Shown: positions 20,144 through 30,978 of the stretch, piece by piece
Numbering within the stretch: the first letter of the stretch is position 1
Layout of the letters: the number at the start of each line of letters is the position of its first letter
Assembly (NCBI GenBank): GCA_033807695.1
Contig: CM066301.1
Span: 310,001 to 374,000 of the forward strand
DNA: 64,000 nt
Origin: Daedaleopsis sinensis
Taxonomy: Eukaryota; Basidiomycota; Agaricomycetes; Polyporales; Polyporaceae
Direction: 5' to 3'
Made by a program: the position numbers and the translations under genes
Notes under the pieces: generated by a model
The model's database searches: none
Told to the model about the DNA's origin: nothing
Seen by the model: only the letters and a program-made list of their open reading frames with translations

Positions 20144-22231
20144 TCACATCTCCATGTCATCATCCTCGTCCTCGTCTCCACTCCCAGCAGACATAGATAG
20201 AAGGACATCGTCCGCAGAGACTGACCGGCGCAGATGCGACGGTCTCCTCACAAGAGACGACGCTGTCGCCATCGCGAGCTTGTTCTCCAGCGGCCGACTC
20301 CGGTCGCGGCGCTTGAAGATCATGTGCGCGACAACATGGGCGATGCTCCGGGTCCAGCCTTTGCCCCCGCTGACCAGCGGAGGCAGCCCCTCCATGGGCG
20401 AGACCGGACTGTGCATCTTGAAGTCGAGTAAAGCGCCGATCTCCTTGGACCGCTGCTTCTGGAGCTTGCGCGTCCGGCGAGCCTCGGCGCGCATGTCCAT
20501 CATGGAATGCAGTTCGCGTTTGCGAAGGCGCTTCTCCGCAGGGTCCGCGTCGGTACACATGACCGCGTCATCGCCATCGCTCTCGACAGCCGTTTCAGTA
20601 CTGGCCTCCGCGTGCGACGGAGGAAGCAGGGCGCTGGCAGCAGTGGTAATGCGCTCGTTGAGATCCGCTTCGAGCATGCGAGCGGCGCGCTCCTGTGCGA
20701 GAGCGTGCTTCCGAAGGGCCCGGAGCTGGAGGAATTCGTCCACCTCGACGTTCACGGATTCGGGATCCAGTTGGATGTCCAGAAAGCCAAAGTCGTCCTC
20801 GTCCGGAGATGGAGAGCGAGCAAGTGGAAGGTCAGAGAGCGGTTGAAGGAAGAGACCGAGACCCGCCTGCGGTTGAGGCGCACCACCGAGTAGCGACGGC
20901 GATATCGTCTCCATCTGCGTAGCAGGTTGCTCCGCAGATGAAGGCGACATGGCGTCGTCCCCGAGCTCCGGAAGGGAGAGGTGTGGCGAATGCGGCGACC
21001 CTGGTTCCACGAGATCCTCCATATCGCAATCGGGCATGGAGAAAAGAGAACTGTGGGGGGAACGAGGAATAGGAGTGTACACCGCGTCTTCGTGGGGGAG
21101 GACAGGGTCATGAAGGTCGTTGAGTGGTCGTCGTGGAGATGGAGGAGGGAGCACTAATCTCTCATCGTCGTCTTCAGAAGGCATTTCGGTATCCGGATAC
21201 TCAGCGTCGACATCCTCCGACGGTGGATGAAGCGATGGAATATAGAAGGTAGGAAAGAAAAGACTGTGATCCTCCGCATGAGGGGTAGGCTGAGGGTCGC
21301 AGGACGGCTTCCCGGTATACCAGTGGTCGTGCTGTCCATAGGGAGGTATCTCGAGCGGTGATAGTGGCGAGGGCTGTTGGGGATGAAAGGAAGAGGGGGG
21401 ATTGAAGTCAAGAGGCGAACCAAGCTCGGGGAGTTGAAGAGAGAGACTGCCATGCTTCGGAGAAGATGACGTCGACAGGTCGAGAAACGTACTGGTGGGG
21501 CTGTACGACCAGTCCATTTCCGATCCCGCCGTCCAGCTGTCCGATGGGGGGGAGCTATCGGCAAGGCTCACGGGCGAGACTAAGGCATCGACTTCGTGAA
21601 GGGGACGTCGATTGCTGGCATCAAAGTCACCCGGTGCGAGGACACCATGGATGGAGACGAACGGCAAGGGTTCGTCCATACTCTGGGGAGAATGTAGACT
21701 CCATACCGACGTCGGTTCAATCAAGGAGTTCCCGACAAGAGAGCTGTCGGCTTCCACGCCATCCTGGCATCCTCCCTGGGGGTTGTATTCCTCGAACCCA
21801 GAGTCATCACGCACCGGTGGGAACAGTGGCGCTGGCACGCCTCCGTCCTCTCCATACCTCCAGCACTCTACTTCATGCTCCCCATTCTCCGGCAGTGCTG
21901 GGCAAGGCAGGTCCTTGGCTCCGACGAGTAGCGTTGGGGGCGGGGATAATGGCGCGATGTAACGAGCGCCATCGTGTGACATATCCTCGCGATCGGACGG
22001 TCGAAAGTCGTGACTTGAAGGTTCGCCGGGTACTTCGGGGAGTGGTACTGTCGATGCAAGTGTCGCGTCGGTGAGCGGGGGCGATGGGTAGGGCAGACCG
22101 AAGGGTGGTGGGATCGCGATGTCGCATGGGTGTGGCGAGGGTCGCCACGGTTGGAATTGGAGGTCGGGGCTCGCAGTTGAAGAAGAAAAAGAGTCGTCTT
22201 GAGGCGAGAAATGTGCCCCGCACGTAGTCAT
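20144..22231 (-). CDS. Disordered protein of unknown function (695 aa)
   Basis: One uninterrupted frame from ATG 22231 to the stop at 20144. The first about 490 residues are rich in Pro, Ser and Asp (for example PYPSPPLTDATLA, PPPSPRRPLNDLHDP) and predicted to be disordered. A helical stretch follows (LQLRALRKHALAQERAARML, about 492-515), then a basic helix (KRELHSMMDMRAEARRTRK, about 565-590), a short hydrophobic patch (SIAHVVAHMIF) and an acidic tail ending EDEDDDMEM. I recognise no domain. The shape suggests a regulatory or nuclear protein; that is inference. Lack of introns is unusual next to the intron-rich neighbours. Confidence 0.7.
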   Translation of the reverse strand: MTTCGAHFSPQDDSFSSSTASPDLQFQPWRPSPHPCDIAIPPPFGLPYPSPPLTDATLASTVPLPEVPGEPSSHDFRPSDREDMSHDGARYIAPLSPPPTLLVGAKDLPCPALPENGEHEVECWRYGEDGGVPAPLFPPVRDDSGFEEYNPQGGCQDGVEADSSLVGNSLIEPTSVWSLHSPQSMDEPLPFVSIHGVLAPGDFDASNRRPLHEVDALVSPVSLADSSPPSDSWTAGSEMDWSYSPTSTFLDLSTSSSPKHGSLSLQLPELGSPLDFNPPSSFHPQQPSPLSPLEIPPYGQHDHWYTGKPSCDPQPTPHAEDHSLFFPTFYIPSLHPPSEDVDAEYPDTEMPSEDDDERLVLPPPSPRRPLNDLHDPVLPHEDAVYTPIPRSPHSSLFSMPDCDMEDLVEPGSPHSPHLSLPELGDDAMSPSSAEQPATQMETISPSLLGGAPQPQAGLGLFLQPLSDLPLARSPSPDEDDFGFLDIQLDPESVNVEVDEFLQLRALRKHALAQERAARMLEADLNERITTAASALLPPSHAEASTETAVESDGDDAVMCTDADPAEKRLRKRELHSMMDMRAEARRTRKLQKQRSKEIGALLDFKMHSPVSPMEGLPPLVSGGKGWTRSIAHVVAHMIFKRRDRSRPLENKLAMATASSLVRRPSHLRRSVSADDVLLSMSAGSGDEDEDDDMEM

Positions 22232-25150
22232 TATAATGGCGTTGTAGGTAGCCGTTGCTGTTGAAGGAGTTAGCGTGCTTTGTCACTGTTGTTGCTCGTT
22301 CCCGTTGGCGCTTGCTCACGATGGCGATACGAGCAAGAGCCGTGTGCTGGCAGCAGCTAAAACACTCACGATCTTCAGCAAGTTACTGAGCCATGTTTCC
22401 GTGCGGTAAGCCAGCGTAGACGACCTCGAGAGTGAGAGGAGACAAGCCCGGTCTTGCCCTGAGGCGCATGTTCCACATTCTTTGCGCCTCTTCATTGCGT
22501 GCCCCCAGACACCTCAGCTGGCGTCTTACACCGCCTCAAAATATTTACGCTTATGTCATAGCTACTTAAGCGCTCTTTAGTGGCTAGACATGAGTAAGTG
22601 ACTGAGCAGGATAGGCATCAGTACGTTCAATTTCTATGAATCTTGGTCTGGGATGTGTGGTAGTGTAAGAGTACCTCAGAGAGCCAGCTGTGCTTAGACC
22701 TACTTGCTCAATGGCGATTTGAGAAGTGTCCGGAAGCCATACTAGACGCTCGTAAACATCCACTGTGTCACGTCTGCCCTTGTACTATGAAGATTGGTGC
22801 AAGTGTGGGTGGTTAAAACTTGAAATATCTCAACAACAAAGCTGTGCTCAATCCTACTTCCTCGAAGTTGCAACTTGGTCACTGTCAAGCCATAGACATG
22901 TACATGTCAGATCCGATATGGTAATATGCTCAGCTTTGGTAAGCACACTTCCCCGGCCCGGGAAATAAGGGTTTCCAGGGTCCTTCAGCCTTGCGTATCA
23001 AGTTGGATCATCTCCGGTGTGTGGGCGACGGGGGCGTTTTCGCCTTTACGAACCTGTGTTCTCTCATGCCATGCCCTGCCCAGTGCCTCCCCGCAATAAT
23101 CTGCTGACTTCACGGCACGAAGACGATGCTCTTCCGATACTCTCGCAAGCATCCTCGAACCTCATACGCTGATAGTTCTCATCTTGCGCTCGCAGTCAAG
23201 GTCACTGGAATGTGGTTTGCACAGACACAAAAGAAGGATGCGCCCGAATCTGAGGATATCTCGCGTATCTATCTGTCTATGACCTGACCCCGCACGCACC
23301 CAACACGAGGCCGGCTTGCCTGTGCCCTGCCTATCTAGTCGCATCGATTTCAGCACCAGGCTTGTCTTCGGCAGTCGCTAGTTCGCTTTGCCCTTGCGGA
23401 ATGTGTCAAGCGGCAGTCGACACGTTATGATTCTCGCCTCGCTCGCCTCGTCAGAACAGACAAAGGAAGTCGGACGGCTGTATCTCTAACCCTGCGCACC
23501 CTTCCCTTGCCCTTGCCCTGCCCTGCGCCGCTGCGCCAGCTCCCAAGCTCACGGCCACACGCAGGAAAATGAACGGAGAAGGTTAGCTGCGGGGCGGGGC
23601 GGTACCTTCATACTTCACGCCCGCATGAACCGGCCAGTCCAGATGCGCGAATGCAGTGCTGCGCCTCACGAGTGTCGAAACGTGGCCGCCGAGAAGGGCC
23701 CCTTGTTCGCTCGGTCCTCTAGAAGCCGGTCCTTCGACGGAGCGCGGATGGGGTTCGGGGCGTTCGAACGGTCGGTGGGAACATCTGTGCTGCATGTCCT
23801 CCGCTCATTGGCTCTGTTCGCAGATGAGGACGGTGGCACCACCGGCGTCCTCGACTTCTGTCAAATCGGATACTCGGGCCCTGACTAGAGCCTTCCAGTT
23901 AGAAGCCGAAGATGTGGGGCATGTACATGTGTATGTATGGACGCCCCGATCGTCTACGAGTACGCAAGTGGCGTGTACACACAGAGGACGATCCTCGTAT
24001 GGACAACGAGCGACGACGATCACTGTTGAGGTACAGACCGGCTAAGTAGGCCTGGGACACGGATATGACGAAGGCACATGCAAAGAGAAGCCTCAGAAGC
24101 ACCGTTAGTCTCGGGACGGAGGGTTCAGCGCACATCCCGAGGACTCCTGAATGGGGTCGAGAAGACCCTCGCTAATTCCCTCGCGGTTGCGAGGCATACC
24201 ACGAGACCGGCTTTTGTCGCGTAAGATCCCGGTCGAGGATATGAAGGCGAATACGCCAGGACAATAGCACTACGGCCCTCCCACCTCGGGTCACCAGACC
24301 CCACTGCGGCCAGCGTCCATCGACATCGATGAGATTGCGCAAGGGCCAGTGCCTTCATAGTACCTAGGCACACCCGAGGCAGACCTCGAATGCGCCAACT
24401 TGAACTTACACTGTACAGATCGTAACCCCATACACCTCCTGCGGACCGTGATTAGAGGAGGCGTTCTTGGATGGGCGTCTGTACTACTATATCGGGAGCT
24501 CAGTGGGATGCGAGTCGCCGCCGCAGGTATATAATGGATTGGTTTACAGCTGCAACTGCCCGACGACAGAAACTCACCGCAACAGCTCTCAAAAGGCCTG
24601 GAATCACCCTTGAAAATGTCCCGGGCTTCGTGCTCTCGCTCATCGTGGGCTACATCACCGTGGCCGTGTTCTGGCACATGGTGAGCTTCTCGGTGAGCTC
24701 GAGCCCGAAAGCTTCGGACGAAAGAGGTGATAAGATCGTATTTCCAGGAACTTGAGCCCACGAGCGAGCCAGTCAGCACAAGATAAAGTCGATCGTGATC
24801 GTGCGCACCCCAGAGCCCACTTGAATCGCGGGCCGCCTACAAGCATCCTGTTGCAACCGTCGTCAGTCTCGCTGCGGCTGTGTGCTCTGCACCGCACACG
24901 TACCACTCTCCAGCTCGTATACACCGCCGGATTTCACGCCTCCTCGACCGATTTCGGGAGCGTTTCAAGCTACCGGGCGCTGCGACCAGCCATCGGATGT
25001 CGCCCGATTGAGTGCAGATGATATTACTGGTGAGTAAGACATGGTTCTCTGTGGACGAGAAAGATGCCGTCACAAGCGAATGCAGGCAGCATGCAGGTAC
25101 CCAAAGAAAGGGCGCATGAACGAAAGATGTTCGGAGTAGTAAACGGATAC
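22232..25150. other. 2.9-kb region without a supported gene
   Basis: The first few hundred bases hold the promoter of the minus-strand gene at 20144-22231. A short plus-strand frame (24471-24755) contains a hydrophobic stretch (FVLSLIVGYITVAVFW) but matches no family I know. Given the decayed P450 next door, this may be old degenerate sequence. Confidence 0.5.
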
Positions 25151-25870
25151 TCAGCCGCTTACGCTGCCGTAAGAGACGGCTCCGCCGTGGACCAGTTTCG
25201 CAAGTGACACCTTGAGGTTCAGCCTGAGCTCGGGCTTGAGGCTCTCCTTGCTCGTCACCGGGTACGATATTCCAGCAAACTTCCAATAGATCGGGTTCTC
25301 GGTCGGCTCGAACTTGAACGAGGATATGAGGGTCGACATGACGACCTCTACGCACGGCGACGTGGTAAGTGGAAATGCGCGCCGATCAGAGAGCTCCGTC
25401 ACTTACTCATCTCGAGCTGCCAGGGAGAACTTGAACCAACTACAATCCGAGCAAAACGTCAGTGTCAGGAGGAGGACGAAGGCATGGCGATTAGAAGACA
25501 TACACTGTGCACGCGTGGCCCCCGCTGACGAACGTCACACTGCACAGATATGGCCATGAGCGCATAACCAGCAGATGCTCAACGTATCGGAGAGCAACTT
25601 GCAGGTGGTCGTAAACGCCGGGGATGTTCGCAAGCTCCACCGCGCGCGGCAGAGGCTTGAGCCAGCGGTCGGGCTTCCACTCGAACGCGTCCTCGCCCCA
25701 GAGCGCCTGGTTCGTGTCGCACAGCTACATCAGGCGTAGGTTGCAGAACATGAACGTGTCTATCCCGATTGGAAGATTGGGAGCTCGTGCATGACCGAGC
25801 CCTCGACGCCGCAGATGGGCTGCGCGAGCGGGAGGATGATGTCGCGCAAGGCTCTGGAGGTGCGACCGTC
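25151..25870 (-). pseudogene. Decayed cytochrome P450 (3' exons only)
   Basis: Pieces match the last exons of the two intact P450s downstream on the map: LPLAQPICGVEGSVMHEL (about 25780-25840), DTNQALWGED and EWKPDRWLKPLP (about 25620-25720), the haem loop FVSGGHAC (about 25505-25535), a GFKFS segment (25408-25440) and a terminal exon (25151-25347) with SYPVTSKESLKPELRLNL. Lesions: an in-frame TAG at 25760-25762 after ELPIFQSG, further stops, and a 4-nt insertion in the exon corresponding to GFKFSQLEM (near 25417-25424). The first eight exons are not recognisable. The haem Cys is still present, and the sequence differs from the two intact genes, so this is an older relative, not a recent copy. 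Confidence 0.8.
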
Positions 25871-27150
25871 ATCATCACGACAGCTGCAGGCAAGAGCGAA
25901 GTGCACCTATACTCTCCGGACCATGTTGATGGGCGAGTGGCTGAAGCAGCGCGGTGAGAATTATGCGTTGCAGCTGCATGCTGAGCATGCGTGGCGTCTG
26001 CTTCGCGTTCTGTGAGATTCGGTGCTGTGGAGCGAGATTTCTCTGTCTCCCAAGAATATGTCAACTCGAGCGACTTAATGGGCCCCAGCGTGTCGCTGCG
26101 AAGACTCCACCTCCGCCTTGGAGAGTTTGAGTATGAGAAGCGAAGACACCCGCGCGGCGCAGTTGATAGCAAGAGGTACGCACGTTGAGTAGTCCGCGAC
26201 ATCTCGTAAGTGATCGATCAGTTACGAAATATTCACAGCGCGCATAGAGAGCATACCTGAGGAAGCCTAGGAAACTCTGTCCAGAGGAAAATCTGCGAAG
26301 ACTCGCCTTCAGAAGAGAGCGCGTAAGCGGCTGAGAAGCCTGCGAGGATCAGTGCGGCTGCTTGGCTGGAATGAGTCGTACCCCACGGGCCACAGAGTAC
26401 TGGCGGTGGTCAGAAGGAAGTGGTCGATTTCTGGCCCTTGTCCTCGCATGTAGGCTCTGTCTAGGGTGAGATTGCGAAGCCCGCGCGTAGACCTAATTTC
26501 TTGAGCTAGCACGGCGCAAAGGAAATATTATGCATGTCGTCTATGCAGATACGCAGGAATCGGTCCGCAGATAGACAGATGTTGGCTCGCTGTAGAAGAC
26601 CAGAGGTAGTGCCCCGAGATACTCAGGCTGAGAGTCGCCATGACGCCCGGATAATCCGGGGTAGTAGTACTGTCAACGCCAACCTCTACGAGAATCGTGT
26701 CGTCATCCTGCCGGAGGAGGAGTTCGAGCAAGTACGCTCACGCGGAGCAGGAGGCAGAGAGAGTACAGCAGTCAGACAGTGTGAATACACCTTTCTGCTG
26801 CCTTGCTGGCAGTGTAGATTATCTCGTGGGTAATAGTAAGGTGGGCAGCGTAATACTAGGAGCTCTCAGTAGCGGGAAAGTGACTCACCGCTCAGGTTTG
26901 GGCCAGTAGTCAGCATTTTAGTCGGTGTCTTGAATGATTGAACCCGCGGTCACGGTGCCACGGTGTTTTCACGACCCTCGTCATGGGGGAAGGAAGAGAC
27001 CAAGTCGACCGTTGGGGGCAAGCTACTAGAAATCACAGGCGGTAAACCGTGGGAATAAAATATGGCTATCCGATAAATAAATAGATAATACACCATTGCA
27101 TACTTACTCTCCTCCTAGGACCGTCAATCCCCCTCGTACAAGCCCCCCTC
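25871..27150. other. Region between the P450 relic and the first intact P450
   Basis: About 1.3 kb with only short unsupported frames. It may contain unrecognisable remains of the relic's 5' exons. Confidence 0.5.
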
Positions 27151-29500
27151 TCAGAGTGCTTTGACCTTGAGGAGTAGCTCGGGTTTCCTGCTCTCCTCAC
27201 CCATCGTCGGATAGATGACCACCGACGAGTTCCACACGACCGGCTTGTGCGCCTCGCTCAACTCGAAAGAGAACGAGGTGAGGAAGACGGCCAGGACGAC
27301 CTCTGTTAATCGATGTCGTTCAATATCGCCCGAGGACGCCACAGAGAGAATAACTGCTTACTCATTTCCAGCTGAGAGAACTTGAACCCGCTGTAGGCGA
27401 ACCTGGCGTCAGCACCTTGCACAACGAGAGTCAAATTGCGGATACGCACATGCACGACCTCACGCCCCCCGAGAACGTCATCCTGTCATCATCAAATCAC
27501 ATCAAAGTCAGCACGCCGTAGCACGCCGTACTGAGCGCGCCCACTCGAACCAAGACTCACAAGTTCGCGTATACCCCGGGCAGCCGCGCTTCCTCCAAGA
27601 CGGCGGGGAGCGGCTTGAGCCAGCGCTCGGGCTTCCATTCGTCAACGTCCTCGCCCCAGAGCGCCTTGTTGCTGTTGCTCCCCTGCAGGTGAGCGTGCAC
27701 GACCACGCCGCGCGGGACGATGATCTCGTGCATGAGCGCGCCGTTGCGCCCGCGTACGGGCTCGGACAGCGGGAGCACAACTTCCTTGTTCGCACTGCCC
27801 GAGTATCAGCGCCGGGAGCAGTAGAGGGAGAAAGGGAGGTAGAAAAAGGAAGGCTTACGTGCGGGAGATGAGGAGAACGGGGGAGAAGAGCCGGAGCGTC
27901 TCGCGGCAGACGGCATCGAGGTAGGGGAGCTTGACGAGGTCGTCGTGGTGCATGTCGGTCGTTCCCCCGTCGGTCGCTTCCATGAGCTCGGCGCGCAGCT
28001 TCCTTTGGACGTCTTGATGAATGGCGAGCTGATGGAGGATACGGGAGAGAGCGTTCGAGGTAGTGTCCATTCCGGCGAGGATGAAGGTCCTGTCAATTGC
28101 ATTAGGTCGGATTATGTCAAGGAGGCGTGAATCTCAGTGATATAGACATACGAGGTTTGCGCAAGTATCTCTTCGTCGCTCATCTTCTCCTCATTCGTTG
28201 CAGCCATGTTCGCTTTCACTATAGTCCCGCATCAGACTGCTGGATTCACTCCATAGATTGTGTGGTACTCACGGCAGATGCTCATGATATCCTTCCCCTC
28301 TCCTACCTGCGCGAGCATAGCCGCATCTCCATTACGGAGCGCCTCCTTCCGCTCCTCGACGATCTCCTTCGAGCGCTGAAACATCGTCTCCGAGATGTCG
28401 AGGACTTGCTGGAGAGCGCGGTGCGGGACTAGCCGGAGCACCCGCCGTATCGTATGATGGTTCGGGAAGATGTACGAGAGCCTGTCGATGGCGAATGGGA
28501 GCAGCGGCACGCGGCTCGCGACAGGGCTGCAAGGGAGCAAAAGATGTCAATCACGGGCTAGGGATATATCGTAAGTTGTAATCAAGGACTAACAAGAGAA
28601 GTTTGAGCGACTCTCCATACTTGTCAGAGGCATCGTCGGAGAAGTTGTCAAAGGAGTACCCGAGCCCGGCTTGTCCGAGCATCTCCAGCGTAAGGCGTCC
28701 GTTCCAGCCGTTTATATCCAGCACCGTCGCCGAGCCGTCTGCCGGCAAGCGGCTCTTGATGGCGGCTTGGACCTAGATTGCACAATGAGCTTCAGTCAGT
28801 TTGTCACCTCCTGCGAGCCCTGTGGTTGCGTACCCTGTGAGCGACACCCCAAAAGATGTGGGTCATGTTGCGCAGGTGCGCAACGGAGAATATCGGGTTG
28901 AGGAGCTTACGCTGACGACGGTGCTGTGCGGCGCGAGTAGACAGCACGCCTGGGCCGAGGAGTGTGGTGAACATGCTATGAGCAAAGAAGGGTGTCACGT
29001 CGGCATCTGTCGATAGAGGGCTTAACCACCTACTTGGATGGTGCGAGGCCCTTTTGGAGAAACTCCTGGTCCTTGATCAGCATGGAGTGTAATGCTCGGG
29101 GATCGTGGATAAGGATGATACGCCGCTGATGATGTATCCGAATGAGACATGTGCAGCGTCGATATAGGTGACTTGAAACGTACGCCAAAGATACTTCGCA
29201 ACAGGGTCACAGGTCCATAGGTAGACGCGACAGCAGCCAGATGCTTCCAACGGTAACGACCACCAAGCTCGGTGTTTCCTACGATCAAAGGAGGATGAGA
29301 ACTTGAAAGCTCCCTTGATAAGCCTCAAGAGAGCGACACTCACCTCGTAAGAAGGATGTTGGCGGCGGGCCAGGTAGGTTGTCCAAGGAGTACCTCACGA
29401 GGTAATTGTAGAACACCCGCCACAGCAGATAGGCAACCGCTGAGAGTGCGGTCACAACCAGAGTCTGGGGCGAAATATCGAAGGGGAGAGCACGAGTCAT
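27151..29500 (-). CDS. Cytochrome P450 monooxygenase, copy B
   Basis: Twelve exons, listed 5' to 3' on the minus strand: 29500-29344, 29278-29184, 29125-29034, 28975-28834, 28772-28594, 28526-28273, 28218-28152, 28089-27859, 27794-27561, 27482-27450, 27390-27362, 27302-27151; 554 residues. The N-terminal membrane anchor (LVVTALSAVAYLLW) is followed by the hinge LPGPPPTSFLRG. Helix I reads FILAGMDTTSN (AGxDTT), helix K has CRETLR (ExxR), the PERF-like segment is WKPERWLKP, and the haem loop is MTFSGGVRSCIG with the axial Cys. It would be an ER-anchored haem-thiolate monooxygenase needing a P450 reductase; substrate unknown. Exon lengths match copy C almost exactly, so the two are tandem duplicates. 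A TATA-like motif lies about 45 bp upstream. Confidence 0.93.
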
Positions 29501-30978
29501 TGTGGTGGTGTTGCGGTCAACAGCAGGCAGTCCCACAGCCTGGTATTATACTCAAATACGCCGCGGGCGCTGTTCCGGATGGCATGCTCCTGTCTCTTCA
29601 AGTTCCTGTGTGTCGCTCGGCCCGTCGTACTGAGCGTCAACGATAGCAGGATAGGACCTTCCCTGGGCCTGAGAGCGCACCGGGCTGTGCGGCAGTTAAG
29701 TCCGTCAGAGGGATATGAAAAGAAAGCGAAAGACGCACACTTAAAATACCCGTACCGGATGTTAGATGCGTGATTTATCGCCGAAAGCGTCGCAGTCTGC
29801 CTTAAAGCGGTTCTGGGCGGTGTCGAAGCATGGCGTTCCTGGACTCGGCCACAAGGTAGTCGAACTGAAGAGCTATAGACTTTAGCGCAGGGCAGCGCGG
29901 CGGGGAGTTACACTTATAAGGTTGCCGAGTGCGCCGAGACTGTCATGGTTATTGACAGGTTGATTCGTCTGAATTCTGCAATGAGTGTCTGGAAAGGTTC
30001 GTCGAAGCTGGTAATATATACGGCCCGTGTGCTGCGTGGCTCTGTTTTGAATGGCAGAGCATGATCTCTATTTCACCTGGCCAAGCCATGATGGATGCAG
30101 CGTGGATGCAGCACTCCTGACAGCCTGCTACGGCCTTTGCACTGGACGTGCGCTAGACTATAGGCGAAGGTCCAAGGAGGAGCTCGAGTGATATGATAGA
30201 TCCGTCATGTCCGCACCCGTCGTGACGGTCTGTGATAGACCGGGTCCTGCTCACAGTTGCATTCGGCCGACAGCTTGTGTGTTCGGAAGAGGAGGCCGAA
30301 CGATCGTCGTCCAAGATGGATCCGAGAACCGCGTACCGATAGGATAATTGCTGTGAGTAACTGCCCGCTGGAAATACGGGAGGGTACTTATGGTCATAAT
30401 GGTGGTTCTGGACATGATCACGACCTATCCGGCGCCTACCAATGTTGGCTGCCGGCGATGGCCGGTAGGTGCCGGTGGGCACTGCCGAGGTCCGCCGAGT
30501 GAGTCACGGCTATTGACTCAATCTCCCGAAATTGCTTGGGTAGTAATCAGGCCTGTTGTCACTAGTCACGGTGTTAAACCATTTCGGGACGTTGAACGTT
30601 GACTACATATGTAGTTTCGTACATACACATGTGGGTGTCAATTCCTGCGCTTTCTGCGCTAGCTGCAATACCGTGACGAGCACGGCGGTCACAAATCTGA
30701 TGCGGCAACGCGTCTCTTGAAACTGGTTCGGAGACGATCTTGAAGAACACGGGCCCGGGATAGATCATAGAAAGCGAGGGTTGGATTTGGGCTGTAAACT
30801 CCCGGATGATACTCTTACATTTCAAGGGACCAAGGGCGCTCATGGCGAGAACATCTCGCACGGCAAATAGAATTACTCAAGCCGGCAGGCGAAAGTCCAT
30901 TAATATTACACGAGTCCGAACGTCTACAGTAGCACATTCCCGCAAATATCCAGTCGACACAACCCCTGCTACTCATAT
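29501..30978. other. Intergenic region between tandem P450s
   Basis: The part next to 29500 holds the copy B promoter; the far end is the 3' flank of copy C. No additional gene is visible. Confidence 0.6.
29541..29553 (-). promoter_or_regulatory. TATA-like motif shared by P450 copies B and C
   Basis: On the plus strand the sequence is 'tggtattatactc'. The same motif with one change ('tggtaatatactc') lies before copy C at 33322-33334. Here it is about 41-53 bp upstream of the ATG at 29500, a usual core-promoter distance. Confidence 0.5.

Noticed and set aside
24471..24755. 94-residue plus-strand frame with a hydrophobic stretch
   Set aside because: One hydrophobic run is not enough; no family similarity and no gene structure around it.
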